Shown one piece after another: positions 1-12,300 of a DNA stretch of 64,000 nucleotides. Both the position numbers and the translations under genes were made by a program. Location: contig NC_049980.1 in assembly GCF_000003815.2 (NCBI RefSeq), forward strand, positions 16,340,003 to 16,404,002, read 5' to 3'. The notes under the pieces are model-generated. The model was given only the letters and a program-made list of their open reading frames with translations, was not told the DNA's origin and ran no database searches. The DNA is from Branchiostoma floridae. Its lineage: Eukaryota > Chordata > Leptocardii > Amphioxiformes > Branchiostomatidae. Position 1 is the stretch's first letter. The number at the start of each line of letters is the position of its first letter.

Positions 1-364
1 ACATGTGATTCTTGGACCCAGAAGAGAATATAGTGGTTTAGACTAGATAGCCATAGATTCACAATGACTTTACTCTGAATTATAGACAAAACGCTATTCA
101 TTTCATTTATTTGTAAAATTATTCACTGTCTGGAGAAAATCGGTCCCTGACATGAGCTGAAGCTACCCTTTTCACCAAATCTATCTGTACAGACACACAT
201 GTGCAACAGACAACAGCTTGAGAGCATTCTGAAACTTGATTGTCCTACTTAAGCTACAGAGCTCACAGTTATTTACATTCATTTGGTGGCTCTTCTTCAA
301 AGGAAAACAAGCAGACAGTATGGACCTACCAGTCATTTATCTTGCTTGTTCTTTCGCCTCATAG

Positions 365-3300
365 TTGTTGGACAAAGATGACATCCACAAGTCTGTTGAA
401 CAGGCCAACAATGCCGCTGACACCAGAACCAAACGTGAGTGCTTTATCATCACTACTCAAGATACGATGTTGCATAATCTCAGTATAATCTTCAGTAAAC
501 AGTAAAACTGTAGATTCATGTCACTTATGTTAGATCAATGGATTGCTAGAAATTTAGGATTTGTGGAAGGGAGATTACCCTAATCTCTACCGACAGTATC
601 TGAGATTCAGCCAGATCGGTATCTCTACCTTGACTTACACCTGTCAGATAGAAACAGAAAATCTTATCTGTTTTTCCTTACACAGGTGATGAGGCCATCA
701 AGGCCATCAACATGGCGATAGACAGCGGCTCTACGACAGAACTGATGTCAGCGCTGAAACGTGCGGACGCACAGCTCCCGCCGGTGGAGGAGCATGGAAC
801 TCAGCTGTACCTGGCAGGACTCACCAATCTCAAGAACAAGAAGGATGGGGTTTGTGTTCTTCCAACAATCCTGGCTTAGCATATACAGCAGAAGCCGCTT
901 AATTGCACGGTCTATTTGCCAGTGAATTTCGTGCAATTATCCGACTGGTGTAATAATGCGAAGTTATCTAGTTGGACCACACTGGTTTGGGATTTAGAGA
1001 TTCCGTGCAGTTAACAGAAGTGTGCGTTAATCCGTTGTGCAATTAAGTGGCTTCTACTGTACGTATTTTGATGATAAGCAGTCCTTGAAGTGCCAGTGAG
1101 AGTAAATTTCTTCCTTCATTGACATAAAAATCTGGTATATTCTTCAAACAGTACTACATATATGTTTAGGACTATTAGGAGTCATTATTTGCTGTGAGGT
1201 CTCAACTTGTTCCTACTTTGTCCCACCAGAAAGCATACTGTAGACATATGATTTAAAGATTGCATCATTAGAAAAGATGAAATTTTATGTGAATGATAGA
1301 GGAAGTTTCTTTTCACTGGCACGTTGAGGATAGAGCATTATCAAACCATCAGGTTTGTGGTCTAGTACTCTACAGTCAACAGGAGCTGTGACATTCTAGG
1401 CAAAATATTTGTAATCTGTGATGGTGCCACTGTAATAAATTACATCTGGTTCATGTTGAGTGAAATCAATTTATAAGTAAAAGAAAATGAGTCAGACATG
1501 ATGATTTTTCTCCATCATTGTTGCATCAAGGATGAAGAGGAAAAGGTAAGTAATCCTATGTTTTCCATGGCATGTACGCATCAGTTTTTGTCCCTGAAAC
1601 ATGGCATACTACAATGTCCATAAAAAATTATAACAGATATTATGTACATCTTCTATGATAATATATACATGTACATTAGTCCTTTTATGTCATTCATATT
1701 ACTCCACTTATATCATTCACGGGAGATGGGAGATAGAAGACCGGGTGCATCCCCGTCTTGTATCAGCCAAAGGGTCATGTCAGCCCGTAAGGGGCAGTAT
1801 AACCCGGACAGTGCATTTGCCTAACTTCTATGCAGTAGCAATTACTGAAACCTACAAAATGTATGGTTTATCTCATGTAGCACCCATGTGATGGATGGAT
1901 GGATGAAGCTTGCGCGGAATATTACAACATGATAAGAAATATGATAAACCATCAGTATGTCTCAGAAAATATGACTCTTCTCCCCAACAAATCTACTACA
2001 GATTAAGCCCCTAGTCTATCAGTCACTTGGTGAAGCAGGCAGCACTGCGCTCCCTAAGGCACTTTCCATTAGCGACTGGCTGAAGCAATTATGAAAGATT
2101 GCACCAGCAAAATTGCAATTTCATGCCTTTTTTATGTTCATATAAGTCATTTATTCACCAGCACAACATTCCCACTATCTTTAACAGAAATTGAGTGAAT
2201 ACAAAGAGGTTTTTTAAGAGATATTTTTGTTCCCATTTATACAAGTGAGGTAACGGTTGTATTCTCTGTATATCTTTTTATCTAAAAAAGGCTATGGGAT
2301 TATACATGTGTATGTGTATTACACATAGATTAAAAAAGACTGAACAGTTTTAACAATGATTGCCAGTGTTTAGCAGCACTCGATACTTACGTACTCGAGT
2401 GTGAAAATGTCATTTCTTGTCTGCATCAGTGGTTATAAAATAGATTTTACAGTTACAGAGATTGTGACTGCAGTTTTTTTACTGCTCACTAGGAGGGGCT
2501 GGTGTACGAGGAGCTGAATGGAGCTGTTGAGGTTCTGTCAGCAATCTCTGGTATCAACAGAGCAGTGGAGGCCGGGGACACCAGGGTCATACTGACGGCA
2601 CTAACCAATCCCAAGGCTCGGGTCACAGGTGTAGAGGAACATCTCGTGGATCGCTACACAGAGAAACTGAATAAAGCAAAAGGGGCAAAGACTGTGGTGA
2701 GTATAGTTTACCTGGGTCCTGTGCATACAGTACAGGCTATATAAAACTGATGTTCTGCTTCTGTGTAGGAAAATATAAAACAGTAACTGAAGTTATGCCC
2801 TGGTGTCTTACTGACATATTTTGAATTAGTCATTTTATGTCTAATATGATTTGTTAGTCATACATTGTATCTCTTTCATATTACATGTACATTGGTACTA
2901 TACAGCCTGAATACTATATTATGGCTGTAGTTACCTCAAAAGTCCAAAATCCATCTTCAAATTTCTTACATAGCTGCTTGGTTTTTATAATCATCTGAGG
3001 GTCCCAGTTTTCATATTGTTACATTGTTATATGTTATATGTAAAACATGTTACATCAGGATGCATATGAGCACACTTACATGTATGGTTGATACTGTTTC
3101 CCTGTTCACATGTGTTTGTACTAAATATCTGCCACATTTCTCACCTTTGCAGCCTGGCAGCAAGGCTGCTGTAAGTAAACCCCAACCAGTCCAGTAGTCA
3201 GATGTGTAGTAGCTGCATGTAGGTAGTGTGCACACCCAGACTAGCCCAGTAGTCAGTACTTGTAGTAGCTGCATGCTCACAGTAGAGGCAGAACCCTTTA

Positions 3301-6300
3301 AAAAACAGCTCTAATATCAAGATGCTTTGCAGATTGTTGTTGATTTTCCATGGAGGTGGCTGAAGTAGGGTAGCTTTTGGGTATGCATTTTGGTATAGTC
3401 ACGTATATGCTTGTGCAATAGTAGGGCCCATTTGAAACATTTCAAGGGGTGTCTGTTAAGATTCTATTGTTACTGATAGGTGAAGAGCAATTTGACGAAA
3501 GGAGAAGATGGCGTTATCTTCTTCTGGCTGCTTAAGTGCTCAAACAATACAAATTCGGTTCCAAAAAGTGTGTTGGCTAGAAGAAGAGAGTCTAGTTATT
3601 CCCATGACAATCCCCTGGCCTGTTGCGATATTCAATGGAAAATCCCTTGCATGTAATGCAGAATACTCCATGGAGGATGTTGCTCCTAACCTACATAAAG
3701 CTCTCAAGAGGCTCCATGCTTTTCTTGCATGTCAGCATGCATGCTTTTGTTCAAGTTGCAATTGTGCTTTGATACTTTTTTTTGCTTATTTCTATATGTT
3801 GTTTGGCCTGTCTCTTCATTTCACACATAAAATGTTAGGTGGTGATAACTGATGTTGTTGCTGTTGTGTTTGTTAGATGGGGACTGATTATCTGAACCCA
3901 GCTGATGTGCAGTCCTGTGTGGATCACGTCAACCAAGAAGTGCAGGAAGAACATGACAGTAAGTCCAAATCTTTCTCTGTGCTCTCAATGCATTTGTCAA
4001 GTGTCAACAAGCTTACTGCTGTATTTGTTGATCACCAGAAGATTTAAAAATTGCTAAATTACGAGGGACTCAAGCATATTTTTCAGCTAAAATTCTACCC
4101 CATCGCATTGGCTAAACTCTAAAAATCATGGATGTATTGTGTGAAAAATGTCTGTTACAGCTCAAAGACTCGTCAGTTGATCAATGTTCATGCTGTGTGA
4201 CAGGGCATAAAGGCAAACTTGTTGTTCCGGAGAACGAAATGTAGTTTGTGTTAAATTAGAATCATGATGTGTCACAAACGCATTTTTTCTATGTGGACTT
4301 TCTACAGCCTCCTTAAAAAACAAGTATTCAGAACTACAAATGCTTGAATTTTGGGAACCAGTTTGTTGAATCTTTAATGATTTTGCAGGAATTGAGGCCA
4401 TTGCAACCATCAATGATGCCATAGAGGCAGGAGATGCTGAGACCACGCTGGCAGCACTGCAGATCCCTGCAGCTAAGCTGGCTGATGTGGAGCCTCGGCA
4501 GGCTGCACACTACCAGACTCTCCTCATGCAGGGCAAACAGGCAAAGGCTGAGGTGGGAATTGATATTCATACTTATCCATTTCCTGAGTGACTCAGTGAT
4601 GCACACATGTGTACTATGTATATTATGTATTATGGTGATCTTGAATTAAAGGTGAATGGTCTTGTTCTTTCTACTCCAATATACTCAGAGGTCTATGTAT
4701 TTGTGTTAACAGGAGACAAACGATGACTCAGCAGTGCTGTGGTTGGAGGAGATACAAGAAGGAGTCAACACTGCCAACAGACAAGCCGTGGAGGCTGAGA
4801 AATGTGAGCAGTGAAAATTTTCTGACAAATTCACAGTTTCATATGTTAGAAAGTGTTTGAAAAAGTTGAAAGATTAATGTAATATCTCAGGCCCTGTTTT
4901 GTGTTGTCCCGCACTTGATTTGCACTGCTGGAATCAGCTACTAATAAATGACACTACTGGGGCTTACAATATTTCTGTCCCCTCCAGTGGCTGTTGGCAT
5001 CGCCAGTATCAACCTGGCCATCGATGACGCTGATCCAGCCAAGACCCTGGAGGCGCTGAAGAACCCTGACGTCTTCCTGCACCGCGTCCTGCCGGAGTGT
5101 GCGGAACCGTACCAGGCCAGTCTGGAGCAGGCAAAGGCTGCCAAACTAGAGCAGGGGGATGACTCCGGCAGTTCCTGGGTGGAACACAAGACCAGGCAGG
5201 GCCACAGCTACTACTTCAACCTGGAGACCATGGAGTCCTCCTGGCTCCCACCAGAAGGCTTTAGCAGCAGCAGAACACACCTGTCCAGGGAGGAGATACA
5301 GGTGAATGGGCCTGTCTTATATTTGCAATGGTTATGCGTGATTGTAAAAGGTTAAGTCAGTTTATGGCACATATAATAGAATCAGTTGATCTCAACTTCT
5401 TTGCTGATGAAATATGACTCTGGATTCACTTTCCTATAAAGTGATGTCATGAAAAATATAGGAGCCAGTAGTATCAGTAGTATTCTCACAAAGTATTCTT
5501 GGACCAAATGTGACCATTATGAGGAAGGTATACTTAAGAGCGACAATTTCAAAAGTTAGCATTCACAATTCTTTACTCCGTTAAAGCATCTTTTAAACAG
5601 CTCTGAAATTGTATAGTTAGTCTGTTTACAATTTAGTTAGGTACGATGTAGGTCCATCATTTTTTGCTAAATATCTGTCTACAACTGTATTTGTCAGGTG
5701 CATTTTTCTACAAGACTCAATGTTCGTGTATTTTTTCTAATGTCTGTAACATTTATTTCTTTTATACAATTTGACTTCTTTCCAACATTTAAAATGTTGT
5801 TGCTTTTTCTGTACCTATGTTCTCTATCATATATTCTCTTCTGTCCCATCTTTTAGTCTCAGGCATTCCTTTGGCTGATTCATCGTGCTGGTACCTCTTA
5901 TGTTTTCTTTCTTTTCTTACTATAATGATTATCAACATCATACAATGTTGTATTTGATTCAGTTTTTTTATGTGCAGTGTGTGCAGGGTTTGTGTCGCTT
6001 TCTTGTCTTAGAATATATATGAATAGATTTTGTTGGTATTCTGAAAGGTATGCAAAATAATTGGCTGGATACAAAACAAAAGTGGAATAGCATGCATTTT
6101 TCAGTTTCTGTCTGCAGTTCAAATCTAAACATTTATAACATATCTAACATTTTTCTGTTTTGATCCTGCTCCCAGGCTGCCCTAAATGATGTGACAAATG
6201 CACACGACCGTCAGGAGGAGTTTGAAACCCATGAGGATGACATCATCAAGCTCCAGGCGTACACGAGGGGGATGTTGGCTCGTAGACGCTACAAGGAGAG

Positions 6301-9300
6301 GCTAGACTACTTCCACCAACAGCTGCCTGCTGTAGTCAAAATACAGGTGAATAATATAGTACTTGTTCGTGTAATATTAAGTACAGTGAAATTGAAACTT
6401 TAGGACAATAACGTATTTCATATATGTCCATATTTGTACCTTTTCCTGACATATTGAGATGGAATCAGTTTAGAAAATCCAGGATGCTAAAATGGAACAC
6501 AGCATTGCATACATGTATGTTTTCAATGTATCTTGTACAACCATTGCTGATAAACTATTTTGTATTCTCCTTCAGTCCAATTACAGAGGATACCAACAGA
6601 GGAAGAAGTACCAGGACAGGTTAAGTGTTCTGCATGGAAATCCTTGGGCCATTGTCAAGGTAAAAAAAAACATGTAACATATTCTATTGAAAACACTTTC
6701 ATACCCTGCTCAAATTGAATCCATATTAGATAGCATGTACAACTAACAATGTTTTTTCTTCCATCCCAGATCCAGGCATATGCAAAAATGTGGCGGGCCA
6801 GAAGGCAGTACAGACAACGTCTTCAGTACTTCAATGAGAATGTAAGAGAAGCTTCAAAACTACCTACTATAGACATTGTTTAAAACATTTTGTGTTAGCC
6901 AAGTGAAGTTACTGTACTTTTGCCAACACTTAAAAACAATTTATGTGCTTTGTAGGTTGCCTCTGTGGTGAAACTTCAGGCCTTCTTCAGATCCAACATG
7001 GCCAGGCATGACTACCACCTGCTCAGTAAGTCTCAACTGTGCCATTAGAGGATGTTATGAAGTTGTAATGATTATGCTTTGGTCATCATTTTGATGTCTT
7101 AGAGAAAAGGTTTCCAATTTTGCTATGTTAAAACATATTTATATAATTGATTGATATATTGGATGAAGATCCAGTAGCTGAAAAAGCTGTGCATTGAGTT
7201 CGCAGCCTAGGTAAAAAGCAAGTACATATAACAGTGTTTTTGACAGACATTGCTGGTTGAAAAGCTGTAACTGAAACTTGTACCGCTTTCCACAGCACAC
7301 TCCGACAACCCTCCCCTGTCTGTGGTGCGTAAGTTTGTTCACCTGTTAGACCCTAACGATGTGGACTACAACGAGGAACTTGGTAAGGAAATATTTTAGT
7401 TTTAACACACCCATTTCTACATGTTACATTTGTTTGTAATGTTCAACACTTTGCCAAGACCAAATTAACGAATTGCTTCTGTTAGTATTAAGTAACATTA
7501 AAGAAACCCTGCTTTACCATGGGTATTTTTCTAAGGTTGTTTTTATTTGAAAAACCATTGCATTATCATAGGTATTAATTTATCATCCATGACGTTTGAA
7601 ATTAGCAATTCATGATTCACGTGATTAACGTTCGATCTTGGCAGAACTTTTGACCTTGAGTCTGGTAGATTTTTAATTGACATTGATTCTGGAAGAATAT
7701 ACTGCGCCTGCTTTGCTAAAGAATTCATGTTGATGTTATCGAAATTGAAGATGATCGGATTGGTATTGCAACAATACTGTTTGTGCTGTACCACAGAGGT
7801 GCAGAAGCTGCGAGGACAGGTTGTACAGGACATCCGAGCCAACCAGGAACTGGAGAACAACCTCAACCTCATGGACATCAAGATTGGTCTGCTAGTCAAG
7901 AACAGGATCACTCTACAGGTCAGGATGGCACCATAGTGAACCATAGTGGGAGATGGGGAGGGGGGTTGTTGGAATTAAGTGTACTGGGAATTAGTGGATA
8001 GTTGCCATGGCTGGTTGGTAAGTTGCCATGGGTGGGCACACTCACTCACTTCTATCTGTATTATCATCAGACTGTTGATCCCCAACTGATGAGGGTCAGA
8101 TGTACTAAGTCTTGCACTTACATGTACTAGATGTAGTGTCTGCAAGATGCCTCATGGTTAGCACTTCATCTATAGCTATAGATGAAGTATTATTAGTGGT
8201 TTGTATATTTCACATTTGGATACATGCTAGTTCAGACTTCAGTAGTATACTTGTTCACAAGAATAACGTTATGGTTGAATTTTCAAATGCATTCCAAAAG
8301 TATTTTTAGTGTTAAATATCTATACTCTGTTCAATGCCCAATACATAACACAAACTTTGACAAAGGTTACTCAAAGTTCAAACAACTGGGTAGATGATGT
8401 TAACAGTCATGATGTTTCAGGTAGCATCCACTACCTTAGATCAGTGACTCTCAGCACAAACTGACATGTCTGACAGTCTGCAAAATATATTCATTCATTT
8501 GAGTAAATGTTGTATCTTATTACCTGGATGTCTAACCTTCATCAATGCTCAGTATGTTATTGTTGTCCCTGCTGTAGGATGTTATCACCCATGGGAAGAA
8601 GCTGAAGAAGAGACAGCAGTCCACGTCAGGTGGAACCACCATGCACGAGAAGGGAGGGCTGAAGGCACTACACAAGGACAGCCGACATAAGCTGGAGATG
8701 TACCAGAACCTGTTCTACCTGCTACAGGTGAGTACTCATCTCTCAATTCACCTGTGTGGTCATGAAAAGTCATTTCTTTGTAGAAAGAGGGATTTCAAAC
8801 CAATATACTCCAAAGTCTTCCAAAAGATTTGCAATCGTCTAAAAACAAAATGCATATTGGCAAATGCTGGCAGGAGTTCTTTAAAAAAAAACAGCCACAA
8901 TTGTTAACTGTATTGTAAAACAATCAATGTTGTGAAGTCTCTAAAGAATCAGTTTTAAGAATAGATTGTAGTACTGTAAATAAGCCTTCATCATGTATTC
9001 TTAAGAGCAATTCAGGCAACCAATCGTTGCTTGCAAGGCTGCTGTTTGTAAATGCGAATAAATTAATGAATAAACCATCATGTTATATCATCAAGGTATA
9101 TTGTTTCCCTAGACTCCTTATAAAGCAGTTATAAAACCAGTTACATATCCTACAGATGCCCATACTTCATTTCTTTTCTTCAGACCAATCCTGTGTACCT
9201 TGCCAAGTTGATCTTTGAGATGCCGACAGGCCGGACCACCAAGTTCATGGAGTCAGTGATCCTGAGTCTGTACAACTATGCTGCCAATGCTCGGGAGGAG

Positions 9301-12300
9301 TACCTTCTCCTCAAGCTCTTCAAGACAGCACTTCAGGAGGAGATAAAGTAAGGACCCAGGACTTGCTGGATGATGTTACACAGTAGTACAATGTTATTTC
9401 TGACATGGTTTGGAAGTAACAAAACTAGGTAGTGAAATACCATTTAGCCAATAATGTCATGCTAACATTTCTGAGCATGTCATAATCAAATACTACTACT
9501 CAGTAATAGCCAGTCCTAATTCTCGGGTTGAAAATTATTCTTTGTCAAAAGGTTTTAAAATGCTCAGACTTTCATTTGAAGCCTTATGAATTTTGGTAAT
9601 TTGTTTCGCAGCTGCTGATTTGAAAAAAAGAATGCCAGCAAATTTGACACTCTTGCATCGATTATAATTATGCTGTAGCAATGGTGGTTTTGCGTATTTC
9701 ATCCCTAATGCACATTCTTCTTTCTCCTTCAGATTTGATTTGTTTTTTGTCATCATTTTGTTGAAGGTAGTGGGTAGCATCTTCATGTAGCAGTAGAAGT
9801 TTGGTGTGAACTAAGTTTCCTTACACATGCAATGTAGCTTGTGTAATTTAGCTTCTGGTATTTCAGACTTACATGGTTTATTTTATTCACCACTCTTATT
9901 TTTAGAAGGTCTAATGCATTTTTCTCCAATCTATCTCTCTATAATCTTAAACCTTTCCTCTTGCCGCACCGTTCTTCCTGGGGTACCTTAGCAAAACTAT
10001 GTGAGTACTGGTGATAACCAGACACTTTTCTTCATATTTTCTGTTTGTTCAGGTTTAAGGTTGGGTGGTTGCTTCAAAACAGGGTTTGTGTGCATCCTGT
10101 CATGAAGTTTCAGGAACAGATTTCTTGAAAAAGTTAGGAAAGCTCAGTACAATGTTGTGCTCTTGGGCATTGTTTGGAAATATATAAAGACACTGCTGTT
10201 TTGAGTCTAAGATGTCTGGACTTTTGGTCTTAATTCTGCAATCAAATTATCATAAAAGATCAGTGATTGACACTAGATCTAATGACAAAAGAAGAAGAAA
10301 TTTTGATAGCCACAGCTGAATCATTTACCATTGTGTGCACGAACCCTGTAAATGCTTTGCTTGGTGGCTTGGAATGCATGCCATATTTCTGAAGCACTGC
10401 AATATTAAATGGCAGCACAATCGTTTGATTTGTTTGTTTCAAATATTTGCTTTTGGTAAATAGAAGAGCATATTCGCAAGAAAGTCTGTATATTACATTA
10501 CCAGAAAATTTGCAGTTGGATGAAAGTTGCTGTACTGACACTTAACCCTGGAAAGATACTAAATTGTAGTCAAATTAACAGAATTAATTGTTGAGCACTA
10601 CAATGACAATTATTTATTTCTAACCATCATTGTCAATCCTGACATGTGATAACACTTTAACCATTTCTGGTTGATACATATTATGTACATGTATCTGTTG
10701 TGTCCCTTGTGTGGTACTGTGTAACTTGAGCAGCCACTTACTGTACTGTTCACTAATATTCAAAGTAAATTGTTGTAGAAACATTGCCTCTGTCGGTACT
10801 GAACACCGAAGTGCCAAGACCTGTTTTGTGATATGTTATGATTATTGCTAGCTCTCACAATTGATACATTTGTCTGTGGATGTTACATGTTGCTTTGTGA
10901 CTTTTCACTAAAACTGTTGCCCCCCTCCCTCTTCAGTAACAAGGTAGACAAGATGATGGAGATAGTGACTGGGAACCCCATGGTCATCAAAATGGTCGTC
11001 ACCTTCAACAGGTAGGAATGCTATAATATTGTACTTTATATCCCTCTGTAGTCATAAGGAGCTTCCACCATGGAATTTAAAGGTTACTTTATCTTAAAAG
11101 TTTGTCAAGTGAACAGCTGTCTCCAGTGTTAGTTTTTTTTCTATCCCATTCATTGTTTGGGAGTCCTTGTTAATGATTTTTGTTATCAAATCTGTCATTT
11201 TAAGCGTATGAAAATACATTTTTACCATTTTCCTGTCATAGTGTTTTCTTGTCACAGATTTTTGGGTTAGATCGGGTGAAATTTCTGTCCTGGGATGGAG
11301 ACAGCCCAGGTTTGGTGTAAAATGGACAATAATTTGAGATGTCAAAGTGGAATGCACTTTATAGAATTCACTAACCACACCTTGTTTTTGCAGCTGTGTC
11401 CGTCCATGTAAATAAATTTGTGGTAGACAAAAGATCACCAATCATACTGTACTAAGTGATAGTCATGCAGGATTTTGTTTCTGCCCTATATACTAGTATG
11501 TTTGGTGTACACAGCTTTTTTTTTCATTAAAAGTAATTAGAGCAAGTTCCTATTTGGTGATTGATGTTGCCACACAGTACACTGCATGAAAAAGCAGATT
11601 TCCACGAGTTCCCAACATTGTGCACGATGGTGGAACCTGACGTGTTCTCACCGTGAGCACGGGTTTCCACGGACTGCCTGTTCCCGCGTGCCCCTACAAT
11701 GAAAACCTGTGCGCACGATAGGGCACGCGAAGAGTCCACGCGCCCCACTGTTGTACACTTCCCGTGTTTCACAATTATCGTTAACAATGGAGAGCTGAGA
11801 AGTGTCTGATAATTCAGTTTGGTGAATTGTCAATTAAAAATCCCTTAAACCCTTGCCACATTTCAGTCTGTACTTGCGGGAAAGTCAATAATGAAACCGA
11901 TGCCAACAGTACGCGAAATAAGATTTGCAACACATTGCAATCCCCCTATAGTGACCAAAATCGTGCCGTATATACGAAACTCAACCAACTACGTTACCTA
12001 GATATACAGATTGCATGTAAGAATTACACTATAGAAGCAAAAAAATTAGATTTCAACGGAGTGTTCCCAATGTCTTTTACTTCATATGAAATGTTTTCTA
12101 TGCGACCAAGGAGGTTAAAGAAAGAGTTTAACCTCCTTGATGCGACATTAAATGTATATGTGTATTGAGTTAGTTGTCATCTACGTAAAAGCTCAAAGCT
12201 AAGAAGAGCTGTTTTTCTTTCTACGTATTAATTCGTGGAATATGTACAAGACTAACATAGAGGTCGCAAATAATCACAGAAAGAACTTGTTTTATTTGTT

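Larger units (their letters stand above)
365..5142 (+). other. IQGAP coiled-coil repeat region
   Basis: Exons from 365 to about 5142 encode successive units of roughly 50-60 residues. Each has a core such as AIxxINxAIxxGD followed by LxALxxP and a helical tail ending in a Lys/Ala-rich KAKxxK stretch. These are the IQGAP-specific helical repeats between the calponin-homology domain and the WW domain, and they support self-association in the family. At least four units are visible, with cores near 690, 2540, 4390 and 5000. Exon borders fall mostly between units, and both candidate microexons sit at such borders. Confidence 0.85.

Noticed and set aside
3508-3852. 114-codon frame on the + strand between IQGAP exons
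   Set aside because: No splice sites consistent with IQGAP phase and no similarity to the repeat units.
11827-12168. 113-codon frame on the + strand in the IQGAP intron
   Set aside because: No recognisable domain; it contains the perfect hairpin; chance ORF within repeat-like sequence.
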